Shown piece after piece: positions 16,745-25,263 of a stretch of 64,000 bases of DNA. The notes beneath the pieces were generated by a model. The model had not been told where the DNA came from. It saw nothing but the letters and a program-made list of their open reading frames with translations, and searched no databases. The translations under genes were made by a program, and so were the position numbers. The DNA is from Actinomycetota bacterium (GTDB lineage: Bacteria > Actinomycetota > Acidimicrobiia > Acidimicrobiales > JAJPHE01): NCBI GenBank assembly GCA_027315345.1, contig DAHUYE010000085.1:84507-148506 (forward strand), in the 5' to 3' direction. Position 1 is the first letter of the stretch. Each line of letters opens with the position of its first letter.

Positions 16745-18159
16745 GAGGCGACGGGTTGAGGCGACGGGCGCCACCCTCGACGGTGACGCCACAGGAAGAC
16801 GCCGATCAGATCGAGACCGATGGCGCCGGTGAGTGCCAGGCACAACTCGAAAGGAGACCGGTAGCGGGTCTGGCCCAGGGTGATGGCGACGGAGATGACC
16901 ACATCGGCCAGAACGAAGAAGAGGGGGTAGGTGGGGATGCGGCGTCTTCGCAGGGTGATGACGGCGGGGATGGAAAGAAGCAGAAGGGCGTAATAGGAGT
17001 ACAGGCCGACCTCAGCCCAGTGCAGGGGCCGCGTCTCGACCTGGGCGTCCTGACGGATCTGCAGGCTGGGATTCCAGAAGGCGAAGGTGCGACCCTCCCG
17101 GTCGAAGATGACCCGGGGCAGAGCGGATTCGTGGGCGCGGATGAAGCGCATGGCGTAGGCCTGGGCTTGGGCCGAGGTGACCGAGGCGTCCTGGTACTGA
17201 TTGTGCGGAGCGGCCAAGGCGCAGGCCAGTGACCAGTAGCCGGCCTTGGGGCCGCTGAAGGTGGTGGCGCAGTCGGCCGAGGCCAGGGTGTTGCCGAGGC
17301 CGGTGCTGATGAAGACGGGCTTATCGAAGCGAGCCAGGTTGAAGCCGACCCAGGGTCCGACCACCACACAGAAGGCCGCCGCGGCCAGGCCCAGGCGGCC
17401 CCAGCGGACCCGCCCCGTGAGGGAGCGGGCGCCCAGCATCAGAGGCACGGCCATCAAGGTGAGCAGGCTGAGTTCGTCCCGGGCCAGGGCCGCCACGCCG
17501 AGGGCGGCGCCGAAGGCCACCGCCGTCCAGGGGCGGGGCCGCCGCCAGAAGCGGTAGGCGGCCAGGAGCACCAGGCCGACTACCAGCGGATCAATGGTCT
17601 CGGACATGACCTGTTCGTTGCTCATCCAGATGTTGGGATAGAGGGCGACGATGAGACCGACCAGGATGCCGATTCGTCTTCCCTGGCGGCCGCCGCCGAT
17701 GACGTCGCGTCCCAGGTAGGCGGCCACGGGCACGGCGGCGGCGCCGAGGACACCGGACCAGATGCGGTGGGCGAAGAAGGACTTGAAGCCGAAGACCGAG
17801 GAGATGGCCAGCAGCACCGTGAACAGTGGCGGGTAGGCGGCCGACTGATAGTGCAGGTGCAGGTTGTGGCCGTAGTACAGCCACGGGTCGATGAAGCCGT
17901 AGCCCTCGGCCAGCAGGTTGGCGCCTGAGTGGTACGAGAACGGATCCCCGCCCGGGCTGCGGTGGGGCCGGCCGATGACGGTGGCGATGCGCACCGCCAG
18001 CGCCACCAGAGTGTCGAGTCCGACCCAGGCCAACCAGAACCATCCCGATTGGGAGGAGGTCGGAGTCGGTTGCCCGGCATCGGAGGTGTCGGACCCGTGG
18101 GTTTCGAGACGTCCAAGGGCCGGGTCGACCCGGGTCGGGGGCGGGGCGGTGGTCGTCAT
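16741..18159 (-). CDS. GT-C family glycosyltransferase (GT39-like), membrane
   Basis: A 472-residue polytopic protein. After a 40-residue Thr/Pro-rich cytosolic lead come membrane segments and the luminal loop GRPHRSPGGDPFSYHSGANL, with an Asp-Pro-x-x-Tyr pattern, then AYPPLFTVLLAISS, equivalent to the G-x-P-P-L motif of GT39 enzymes. It would use the polyprenyl-linked sugar made by the adjacent GT2. ATG at 18159 overlaps the transporter stop. Substrate and acceptor are unknown. Confidence 0.78.
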   Translation of the reverse strand: MTTTAPPPTRVDPALGRLETHGSDTSDAGQPTPTSSQSGWFWLAWVGLDTLVALAVRIATVIGRPHRSPGGDPFSYHSGANLLAEGYGFIDPWLYYGHNLHLHYQSAAYPPLFTVLLAISSVFGFKSFFAHRIWSGVLGAAAVPVAAYLGRDVIGGGRQGRRIGILVGLIVALYPNIWMSNEQVMSETIDPLVVGLVLLAAYRFWRRPRPWTAVAFGAALGVAALARDELSLLTLMAVPLMLGARSLTGRVRWGRLGLAAAAFCVVVGPWVGFNLARFDKPVFISTGLGNTLASADCATTFSGPKAGYWSLACALAAPHNQYQDASVTSAQAQAYAMRFIRAHESALPRVIFDREGRTFAFWNPSLQIRQDAQVETRPLHWAEVGLYSYYALLLLSIPAVITLRRRRIPTYPLFFVLADVVISVAITLGQTRYRSPFELCLALTGAIGLDLIGVFLWRHRRGWRPSPQPVAS

Positions 18160-19169
18160 GGCCCGGCCGGGGAAGGGTCCAGGGCGCTGCCTCCGGCCGG
18201 AGGCTGGGCCTCGGGCTCGGCGTACACGGGCGGATAGGTGTCGGCCACCGAGCGGGCTCCGGCCAGCACGGCCATACCGGCCAACACGCCGGCAAAGCCC
18301 ACGATGCGCAGGGCCACCCGCCACCCGGCCGTGGGCAGGTGCTCCCCGAACAGCGCCGTGCCGGCCGCCACCACGAAGGCGGAGGAGATCACGTTGGAGA
18401 CTGGTACCACCACCGAGGCCGGGCAACGCTGCAGGGCGGTCTGGAACAGGAGCAGGCCCGCCGCCGAAGTGATGCCCAGTAGGTAGAGGTACGGCGAAGA
18501 GAGTACGTGGGGCACGCCGGTCACTATTCCTCTCGTCTCCAGCTGGGAAGAGACGGCCTTGGCGGACAGGGACGCCACGCCGTAGACCAGACCCGCCGAC
18601 AGTCCGTAAAGAGGGGCCCGGAGATGACCGCGGGAGTGGGGAACCGAGTCGGGGGCGTGGCCCAGGCGATCGGCGGTGACGAAGATCCACAGGGCGACCA
18701 GGATGGTCGGCGCCCCGGTGGCCAGGATGCCGGTGATGGTGCCCCGGGTCCCGGCCTGGTCGGAGTGCGAGTCGAGGGAAAGGCTCAACAGGAAGAGGGC
18801 GGCACCCACCACGCCGACGCCGGCCCACTCCCGGCCGCCGAGGTGCTCGCCCAGGGCGAGGTGGGAGAGGACGAGCAACAGCACGATCCCGGAGACGAAT
18901 ATGGGCTGCACCACCGACACCGGGATCAGGGACAGGGCGATGATCTGAAGTCCCAGCCCCCCCAGCATGGAGATGAAGCCCACCAACCAAAGGGGCGAGG
19001 AGGCCACCGAGCGCACCAGGTGGACCAGGCGCCGGGCGTGCACCTCCGGCAGGCCGCCCAGTCCGTGCTTCTCCAGCACGAAGCCGACGTTGTAGAGAAC
19101 GGCGGAGGCGACCGTGATGCCGACCCCCACCAGGGTGTGGGAGGAGGCGACGTGATCGGGACTGGTCAT
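18156..19169 (-). CDS. DMT-superfamily (EamA-like) transporter
   Basis: A 337-residue protein with about ten membrane helices in two EamA-like halves (about 10-145 and 165-310). The halves start with VASAVLYNVGFVLEKHGL and end with VVQPIFVSGIVLLLVLSHL in repeat one and VVVPVSNVISSAFVVAAGTA in repeat two, the duplicated proline-containing helix of this superfamily. The ATG at 19169 overlaps the methyltransferase stop. Between a GT-C enzyme and a methyltransferase, flipping of a lipid-linked sugar or export of a precursor is an attractive inference. Confidence 0.78.
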   Translation of the reverse strand: MTSPDHVASSHTLVGVGITVASAVLYNVGFVLEKHGLGGLPEVHARRLVHLVRSVASSPLWLVGFISMLGGLGLQIIALSLIPVSVVQPIFVSGIVLLLVLSHLALGEHLGGREWAGVGVVGAALFLLSLSLDSHSDQAGTRGTITGILATGAPTILVALWIFVTADRLGHAPDSVPHSRGHLRAPLYGLSAGLVYGVASLSAKAVSSQLETRGIVTGVPHVLSSPYLYLLGITSAAGLLLFQTALQRCPASVVVPVSNVISSAFVVAAGTALFGEHLPTAGWRVALRIVGFAGVLAGMAVLAGARSVADTYPPVYAEPEAQPPAGGSALDPSPAGP

Positions 19170-20053
19170 GAGCCGTTCCGGATGGCAGCCGGAGCTGGCC
19201 GGCGCCGCATCACCAACAGGAGGTTCCAGGTGGCCACCTCCCGTAGTCCGGGCACCTTCACCACCCAGTCCAGCCATGAGGGGTAGTAGCGGGGGATGGC
19301 CTCGAGGATGTCCAGGTCGGCCCGGCTCCGAGCCAGACGCAGGACCGGGCCGACGTGCTGGGCGAAGAGGGAGCGGCCGAAGAGGTTGCCCGGAGGGCGG
19401 TGGTTGATGCGCTCGTAGCGGGCGGCGGCCCGGCGGCCTCCCAGGTAGTGCCAGGGGGAGGTCTCGTGGCCGCCCCAGGGCGAGAACCAGGCCGTGAAGG
19501 AGAGATAGAGGAGGCCGCCGGGCCGGGTGACCCGCACCATCTCGGCCAGGAACGGTTCGGCGGCGGGTACGTGCTCGAGGACGTTGGAGGAGAAGGTCAG
19601 GTCGGCCAGGCCGGAGGGGAACGGGAGGTGGTATCCGTCCCCGGCCAAGGTGCCCCCCGGTATCAGCCGTCCGGGCCGCACCGCTTCGGCGTGGGTCCGG
19701 CGCCTCTCCTCCTCCACCGTGGCGTTGGTCGGCAGCGGGGCACCTTGGGCGCTGTCCGCCAGGGGAGCGGCGGGCAATCCCGCCTCCGGCTCGATCAGGT
19801 AGGAGCGCGCCCCCGCCCCCCGGAAGGCCTGGCTGAAGTACCCGGCGCCGCCCCCGATGTCGATGACCAGGCGACCGTCGAGGTCGAGGTGCCTGGCCAC
19901 CTGGGCCAGGGTGTCGGCGGCCTGGGTCCGGTAGAAGGTGTCGGGGTCGGATTGTTCGACCAGGAAGGCCCGGAACATGCCGACCGAGCGGCGCAGGCCC
20001 GTCCCCAACGGGGATTGAAGGGCCGCCGAGGGGGGGCCGGGCGCTGGGGACAT
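19166..20053 (-). CDS. SAM-dependent methyltransferase of the glycan cluster
   Basis: A 295-residue class I methyltransferase. Motif I is LVIDIGGGAGYFSQAF, the acidic residue is in YLIEPEAG, and the post-motif stretch LADLTFSSNVLEHVPAAEPFL followed by VTRPGGLLYLSF is typical. A basic C-terminus (VMRRRPAP) follows. It lies 24 bp after the AftD-like gene and overlaps the transporter gene, so it probably methylates a sugar, lipid carrier or precursor made here. ATG at 20053. Confidence 0.8.
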   Translation of the reverse strand: MSPAPGPPSAALQSPLGTGLRRSVGMFRAFLVEQSDPDTFYRTQAADTLAQVARHLDLDGRLVIDIGGGAGYFSQAFRGAGARSYLIEPEAGLPAAPLADSAQGAPLPTNATVEEERRRTHAEAVRPGRLIPGGTLAGDGYHLPFPSGLADLTFSSNVLEHVPAAEPFLAEMVRVTRPGGLLYLSFTAWFSPWGGHETSPWHYLGGRRAAARYERINHRPPGNLFGRSLFAQHVGPVLRLARSRADLDILEAIPRYYPSWLDWVVKVPGLREVATWNLLLVMRRRPAPAAIRNGS

Positions 20054-20077
20054 GGCCCCAGGAGAGTAATAAAGGCC

Positions 20078-23000
20078 TTACGCCGGCTGGTCAATGCCGG
20101 CCCGCCGCCGCACCAGCTCGACCAGGGCGTCGGCGGCCAGCAGGATCACCGCCGCCCAACCCAGGGAGTTGGCCACCGGAAAGTTCCCGGGCCAGTCGAT
20201 GTTGGAGAGGTAGCGGTGGAACCACTGGGCATCGATCATGTAGCCGGCCGTGGCCAGAACCAGGCCCACCGCCGCCCCGCCCAGTAACAGCCGGCCATAG
20301 GGCACGAACAGGCCCAACAGGACCATTCCGGCCACGACCGGCGCCGCCAGGGGAGCGGTCAGGACGCCGGCCGCCACCCCGGCGCCCAGCGCCCAGGCCA
20401 GCGCCCGTGGCCAGGCCGGCCGGCTCCCGTCAAAGGAGAGCGGAGTGCCCAACACGGGCTCGACGGACTCGACGGACTCGACGGACTCGGCGGGCTGGGC
20501 GGGCTGGGCGGGCTGGGCGGAGCGCCGTCGCCGCAAGGGAACCAGGGCAAGGGCGGCACAGGCGAGCAGACCGGCGGCGGAGAGGCCCAGAGCGACCCAG
20601 ACCACCCGCTGGGGGGCCCAGTCGATCTGGGCGACCAGGGCCGGTCCGGCCAGGGAGGCGGGGACGTACCAGCCGTTGGCGTACCCGTCTATGAGGGTGG
20701 GCGCTCCGAGCGAGTGGGCCGGACCTCCCCCGGCGGGGCGGATGCTGGCCCGCCAGCCCCGGCTCAAACTCTCCCCCAGGATGAGCCAGAAGCCCTGGCC
20801 CTTGCCATGGACCGAGACGGTCTCCTGGGTGCGGCTCTGGTGGGTGACGGTCACGGCCGGCGCCGGCCCGGTGGGCACGGCCGGAAGGGCCCCGGCCCCG
20901 GGAGTCCCGGCCCCGGCAGCCCCGGTCCGCAGGGCCCCACCGCCGGCGGCCGAGCCCAGCCAGAGCTGATCCACCTCGAAGCCGGAGGGCAGCCTGGGGC
21001 TGGTGTGCACGGTGTGGCTCCCCGGTGCCAGCCGGATCCCGCCGGCCGAGTTCCCGCAGGGGGTGATGGCCAGGGGCCGGCCGGCCAGGGCGGCGGCGCT
21101 GGTCCCGCTGATGCGGATGTCAATCGGCCGGCCGTCGATGGTCAGGAGGTGGGTGTGGCAGACCGAAGGGATGCGGGCCGGGGGCGGAGCGATGCTCACC
21201 CCGGGCAGGCCTACCTCGGCCAGGGCGACGGGGAGGACGTCGGTGTTCCCTGACTGGCCGCCGTAGTAGTCGAGGGTCGTGAGCTGATGCACGGTGTCGA
21301 TGGTGATGCGAACCGTGCTGCCTCGCAGGGTCGGAAAGCTGACGTCGACCGGGCTGACCGCTCCCTGAGGCCGGCCCATGCCGACGGCCAGAGCGGGTAG
21401 CGAGACGGTGCGGGACACGGCCCCGGCCGAGACGGTGATGGAGGTCGGCAGCGAGTGCCGGCCGTCATTGACGATCTGCATGTCGAGATGGTCGAACGAG
21501 AGCGGTCGGGCCAGGTTGTACTGCAGCCACTCACCGTCCTGAGGGGCCAGAGCGGCCGACCAGGAGGTGTCCGGATTACCGTCCACGGCGGCATCGGCCC
21601 GGGCGTAGCGGTCGCCCGGCAGGCGGGTGGAGGAGTTGGCTGACACCACCGGGTCGGCGCTGACCCCGGCCGTGCTGCGCCCGCCGGCAACGACCGGGCC
21701 GGGGGACCCGATGTCGAAGTCGATGAGGGCGTCGGAGTCCTTGGCCGAGATGCGGGCCTGTCCGCCCACGGTGAAGGTGCGGGAGGTGGGAAGGCTGAAG
21801 CCGCGGACCATGTCCAGCTCGGGATCGGTGCGGGGCGGGGTGTCCGGGGCGCGGTTGCGGTCCATGAGGACCACCAGTTGATGGGACTGGGACGCGGGGC
21901 CGGCCAGGCGGAGCAGATCCCCCGGCATGTCGATCACCTCTTGCAGGTTCACCCCCGGAATGCCCACCTCGGCGAAGCCCACCCCGGACAGCCCATCCAG
22001 GCTGTGATTGCGTCCGCCCTGGTTGTTGGTCCCGAGGATGGTGATGTCCAGAGTGGAGAAGGTCCGAGAGGAGAAGCGGACGGTCTGGCCGGGCTCGACC
22101 AGGGAGGCCGCCCCCAGGGCCACGGTCATGGAGCGTCGGCCGTCGAAAGTCAGGCGAACCCGGGTGATGTGGCGGTTCGGATGGCCGACCTGAGGCTGAA
22201 GAAGCACGATGTGATCGGTGGTCACCGGTGTGCTCAACTCGGCCTGGAGCCGTTCGTTGACCGGATCGCTGAAGGCGTCCACGGTCCAGGCCGTGGCCGG
22301 GTTCCCGTCGAAGGCGTTGGCGGGGCGGTCCTCGGGGGTGAAGGTGACCGGGTTTCCGTAGCGGGTGGCCTGGACCGACTTCACACCGACCTGGTCGGTG
22401 GTGGTCTGGGCGTCGGCGGCTGACCGGGGGAAGACGGGCAGCCGGGCGTCGGACGGGTCCGCCTCCAACGGCTTCTCCCCGGGTTGCTCGACATAGCCGT
22501 AGTTGTTCTGCAGGCCGCCCCACCGATGACCCTGGGAGGCGTTGGTGTCGGTGAGGACGAGCACGGCGCCTTTGTTCATGAGCCGGGCGAACCCGGCCGG
22601 GTCCTGATCGAACGAGGCGCTGTAGAGAACGGTCGGATTTCCCCCCAGCAGGCCGGCATCGGCGGCGTCCACAATGCCCTGACCATTGCCGGCCAGGACC
22701 AGTGGCGCCGTGGCCGATTCAGCCCGGGTGATGGGACGGGCCCCAGGGACGGACAGGACGGCGAGGGGCGGCGGATAGGGAGTGCCGTCGGGCAGGGCCA
22801 GCGACGTCTCGTCCACCAGGGGGAACTTGATGACCGGAGTGGGAGCGGGGGTGCCGAAGGTCGCGGCCAGCGCCGTCCCTTTGGGGGCCGGAGTCAGCTG
22901 GGCCCAGAAGGCCTTGGGTTGGGGCAGGGCGTAACGCTCGTATTGGAGGTCGTTCTGAATCAGGATGTCCCCGGCGCTGATCAGGCGGGCCACGCCGGCC

Positions 23001-24577
23001 AGGCCGTTGGGATCGAACACGCCGTTCTGAATGCTTCCGTCCAGGGCGGCCATCAGGTCGACGCTGCCGGGTTCGCCCTGGGGCACCACCTGGCGGGCCA
23101 CGTAGGGACGGGTCATGAGGCCGGGGGGAATGGGGTCCTCGGTGACGCCCCAGCGGTAGGCGGCGAAGTCCTCTCCGGGCAGTCCCAACACCCGGGTGGC
23201 ATTTCCTTGGGCATCCAGATAGGAGGCGGCCTGGGTCCAGTAGGAGGGGATGCCGGACGGCCGGGCCAGGTTGGCGGCCACCAGGCCGCCGTCCCACAGA
23301 GGCGGCATGCCGGCCAGCACGAGCCCCACGCCGGCCACGCCCGCCAACACCCCGAGCCGAGGCCGGCCCTTCAGCAGCGCCCCTACGCCGGCGCCGAGGA
23401 GAAGGGCCAGGCCCATCACGATGATGGGTACCACCCGATTGCTCGAGCGCATGGCCAGGCCGATGGACGACCCGCTGGAGGCCGCCTCCAGAGCTCGCCC
23501 GGCCGGGCTCGGATCAGCGAAGGGATACGTCCCCACCGCCACCGCCGTGCCCACCAGGACCAGGCCGATGGCAAAGGCCCGGTACCGCCAGCGGGCCAGC
23601 AGCCCCATGAACATGGAGAAGGCCGGCACGGCGAAGCTGACCCCCAGCAGCCACAGGGACTGCATGTACGGGACGGCGGCGGTGGTCCAGGGCTGGACCT
23701 TGTCCTGGCCATAGAAGAACCAGTAACCCAGGCCCCGGAGGGCTTCCGAGGCCAGCGAGGTCCGGGCCACCGTCTGGACCGTCTCGGTGTACTGGAGGAT
23801 GGCCAGCCCGTAGGACCCCTCCGCCCACAGACCGGCTATCCACCACAGGGACACGGCCAGGCTCAGGACGGCAATTCGCCACAGGGCGGCCCAGGCCGCT
23901 CCCAGGGGGATCTCCCGGGTCACCCAGATGGCGTAGAGGACCCAGAGAGCCGGGGCCAGGCCGGCCAGGAGGATGGAAGTGGCGTTGACCCCGCCCACCA
24001 CCGCCACCACCAAGGCGAAGAGGGCCGGATATCGCCAGCCCCCCCGCCGCACGGCCAGGATGACCAGGCCCAGCATCCAGCCCAGCGCCGCCCAGGGCAT
24101 GAGGATGGCCGAGATGCGGGCGATGTAGTCGATGATGAAAGGGGTGGCCGTGTAGGCCACGGCCGCCACCAGCCGGGCCGCCCCGGTCAGGCCCAGGTGG
24201 CGCGAACACCACCACAGCCCGGTCCCGGCCGCGAACAGGAGGCTCCCCATCCAGATCCGCTGACCGATCCACATCGGGATGCCGAGAGCGTGCACGGCCC
24301 AGAAGAACGGACCCATGGGGAACAGGTAGCCGATGTTCTGGTGGGTTACCGTCCCCATCCCGACGCTGGGGTCCCACATGGAGGCAGCCGACTGGGTGAG
24401 GCGGCCCGGGTCCAGGTAGAGGTAGGCCTTGGTGTCGGCCGCCACCATCCCCGGCTTGGAGGTGAACAGGGGCAGGTAGGACAGCACGGCCAGCACCGCC
24501 CAGGACGCCAGGGAGGATGCAGGGGGCAGCCGGAACCGGGGCCCGCCGGGCTGGGGGCGGGAAGTCTCGGGGGGCAC
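20078..24577 (-). CDS. AftD-like arabinofuranosyltransferase (DUF3367), very large membrane protein
   Basis: Mycobacterial AftD adds arabinofuranose from decaprenyl-phosphate-arabinose to envelope arabinans. This 1499-residue protein matches in size and layout: about 11-12 N-terminal helices (residues 25-440) with the GT-C loop AADTKAYLYLDPG, a long outer part (450-1340), and three or four C-terminal helices. The outer part holds two carbohydrate-binding discoidin-like modules, recognisable by NAFDGNPATAWTVDAF and AAVDGNPDTSWSAAL. Just before the last helices is a linker of (AQP)3 and (ESV)3. The GTG at 24577 opens the minus-strand glycan operon; coaE lies divergently. The exact sugar transferred here is not shown by sequence. 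Confidence 0.82.
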   Translation of the reverse strand: MPPETSRPQPGGPRFRLPPASSLASWAVLAVLSYLPLFTSKPGMVAADTKAYLYLDPGRLTQSAASMWDPSVGMGTVTHQNIGYLFPMGPFFWAVHALGIPMWIGQRIWMGSLLFAAGTGLWWCSRHLGLTGAARLVAAVAYTATPFIIDYIARISAILMPWAALGWMLGLVILAVRRGGWRYPALFALVVAVVGGVNATSILLAGLAPALWVLYAIWVTREIPLGAAWAALWRIAVLSLAVSLWWIAGLWAEGSYGLAILQYTETVQTVARTSLASEALRGLGYWFFYGQDKVQPWTTAAVPYMQSLWLLGVSFAVPAFSMFMGLLARWRYRAFAIGLVLVGTAVAVGTYPFADPSPAGRALEAASSGSSIGLAMRSSNRVVPIIVMGLALLLGAGVGALLKGRPRLGVLAGVAGVGLVLAGMPPLWDGGLVAANLARPSGIPSYWTQAASYLDAQGNATRVLGLPGEDFAAYRWGVTEDPIPPGLMTRPYVARQVVPQGEPGSVDLMAALDGSIQNGVFDPNGLAGVARLISAGDILIQNDLQYERYALPQPKAFWAQLTPAPKGTALAATFGTPAPTPVIKFPLVDETSLALPDGTPYPPPLAVLSVPGARPITRAESATAPLVLAGNGQGIVDAADAGLLGGNPTVLYSASFDQDPAGFARLMNKGAVLVLTDTNASQGHRWGGLQNNYGYVEQPGEKPLEADPSDARLPVFPRSAADAQTTTDQVGVKSVQATRYGNPVTFTPEDRPANAFDGNPATAWTVDAFSDPVNERLQAELSTPVTTDHIVLLQPQVGHPNRHITRVRLTFDGRRSMTVALGAASLVEPGQTVRFSSRTFSTLDITILGTNNQGGRNHSLDGLSGVGFAEVGIPGVNLQEVIDMPGDLLRLAGPASQSHQLVVLMDRNRAPDTPPRTDPELDMVRGFSLPTSRTFTVGGQARISAKDSDALIDFDIGSPGPVVAGGRSTAGVSADPVVSANSSTRLPGDRYARADAAVDGNPDTSWSAALAPQDGEWLQYNLARPLSFDHLDMQIVNDGRHSLPTSITVSAGAVSRTVSLPALAVGMGRPQGAVSPVDVSFPTLRGSTVRITIDTVHQLTTLDYYGGQSGNTDVLPVALAEVGLPGVSIAPPPARIPSVCHTHLLTIDGRPIDIRISGTSAAALAGRPLAITPCGNSAGGIRLAPGSHTVHTSPRLPSGFEVDQLWLGSAAGGGALRTGAAGAGTPGAGALPAVPTGPAPAVTVTHQSRTQETVSVHGKGQGFWLILGESLSRGWRASIRPAGGGPAHSLGAPTLIDGYANGWYVPASLAGPALVAQIDWAPQRVVWVALGLSAAGLLACAALALVPLRRRRSAQPAQPAQPAESVESVESVEPVLGTPLSFDGSRPAWPRALAWALGAGVAAGVLTAPLAAPVVAGMVLLGLFVPYGRLLLGGAAVGLVLATAGYMIDAQWFHRYLSNIDWPGNFPVANSLGWAAVILLAADALVELVRRRAGIDQPA
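20459..20520 (-). repeat. two 9-bp tandem repeat blocks in the AftD-like gene
   Basis: On the plus strand GACTCGACG-type 9-mers are followed by GGGCTGGGC-type 9-mers, each about three to four copies. They encode (ESV)n and (AQP)n on the minus strand. Copy changes would keep the frame. Confidence 0.75.
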
Positions 24578-24642
24578 GGGCGGCGCAGTCTAGATAGGAC
24601 CGGATTACCCGCCGGGGCAGCTGGACGTGTCACCATGAGCCC

Positions 24643-25263
24643 GTGGCCGTGGTGGGGCTGACCGGGGGAATCGGCTCCGGAAAATCTACGGTCGTGTCCC
24701 TTTTGGCCGAGAAAGGGGCAGTGATCGTCGACGCTGATCGCATCGCCCGTGAGGTCATGGCCCCCGGGGGGGAGGCCTACCAGCCGGTCATCGACCGGTT
24801 CGGGCCGGGCGTGGTCAGCGCCGACGGCACCATCGACCGGGCGGCGGTGGCGGCCATCGTCTTCAACGACCCGGCCGCCCTGGCCGACCAGCAGGCCATC
24901 ACCTGGCCCGCCATAGGAAAAGTGATGGCCGAGCGGGTAGAGGCCGGCCAGGCCGGCGGCGGCATCGTGGTCATGGACATCCCGCTGCTGCGGGAGGGCA
25001 AGGGCGGAGTCCGCTACGGCCTGGCCGCCGTGATCGTGGTGGACACTCCGGTGGAGGTGGCCCTCGCCCGGTTGGTGAACCAGCGGGGCATGAGCGAAGA
25101 GGATGCCCGGGCCCGGATCGCCAACCAGATCAGCCGGGAGGAACGGGTGGCCATCGCCGACCTCGTGATCAACAACGCCGGAACCATCGAGGAACTGGGG
25201 GCGCAGGTGGACGCGGTCTGGGCGGAGCTGGTGGCCCTGACCGCTACCGACCCCGGGGCCTGA
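24643..25263 (+). CDS. coaE: dephospho-CoA kinase
   Basis: Last step of CoA synthesis: phosphorylates the 3'-hydroxyl of dephospho-CoA. The 206-residue P-loop kinase has LTGGIGSGKSTVVSLLAE (Walker A), VIVDADRIAREV, the lid region VVMDIPLLREGK and R-x-x-x-Q-x-S in RIANQISREER. It lacks the extra C-terminal UPF0157 domain of mycobacterial CoaE. GTG at 24643 chosen to keep the start of strand one; no clear ribosome site. The next gene starts directly after its stop. Confidence 0.93.
   Translation: MAVVGLTGGIGSGKSTVVSLLAEKGAVIVDADRIAREVMAPGGEAYQPVIDRFGPGVVSADGTIDRAAVAAIVFNDPAALADQQAITWPAIGKVMAERVEAGQAGGGIVVMDIPLLREGKGGVRYGLAAVIVVDTPVEVALARLVNQRGMSEEDARARIANQISREERVAIADLVINNAGTIEELGAQVDAVWAELVALTATDPGA

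Noticed and set aside
22484..24661. 725-codon open frame opposite the AftD-like gene
   Set aside because: Low-complexity Gly/Arg/Gln product on the strand opposite a well-supported gene.
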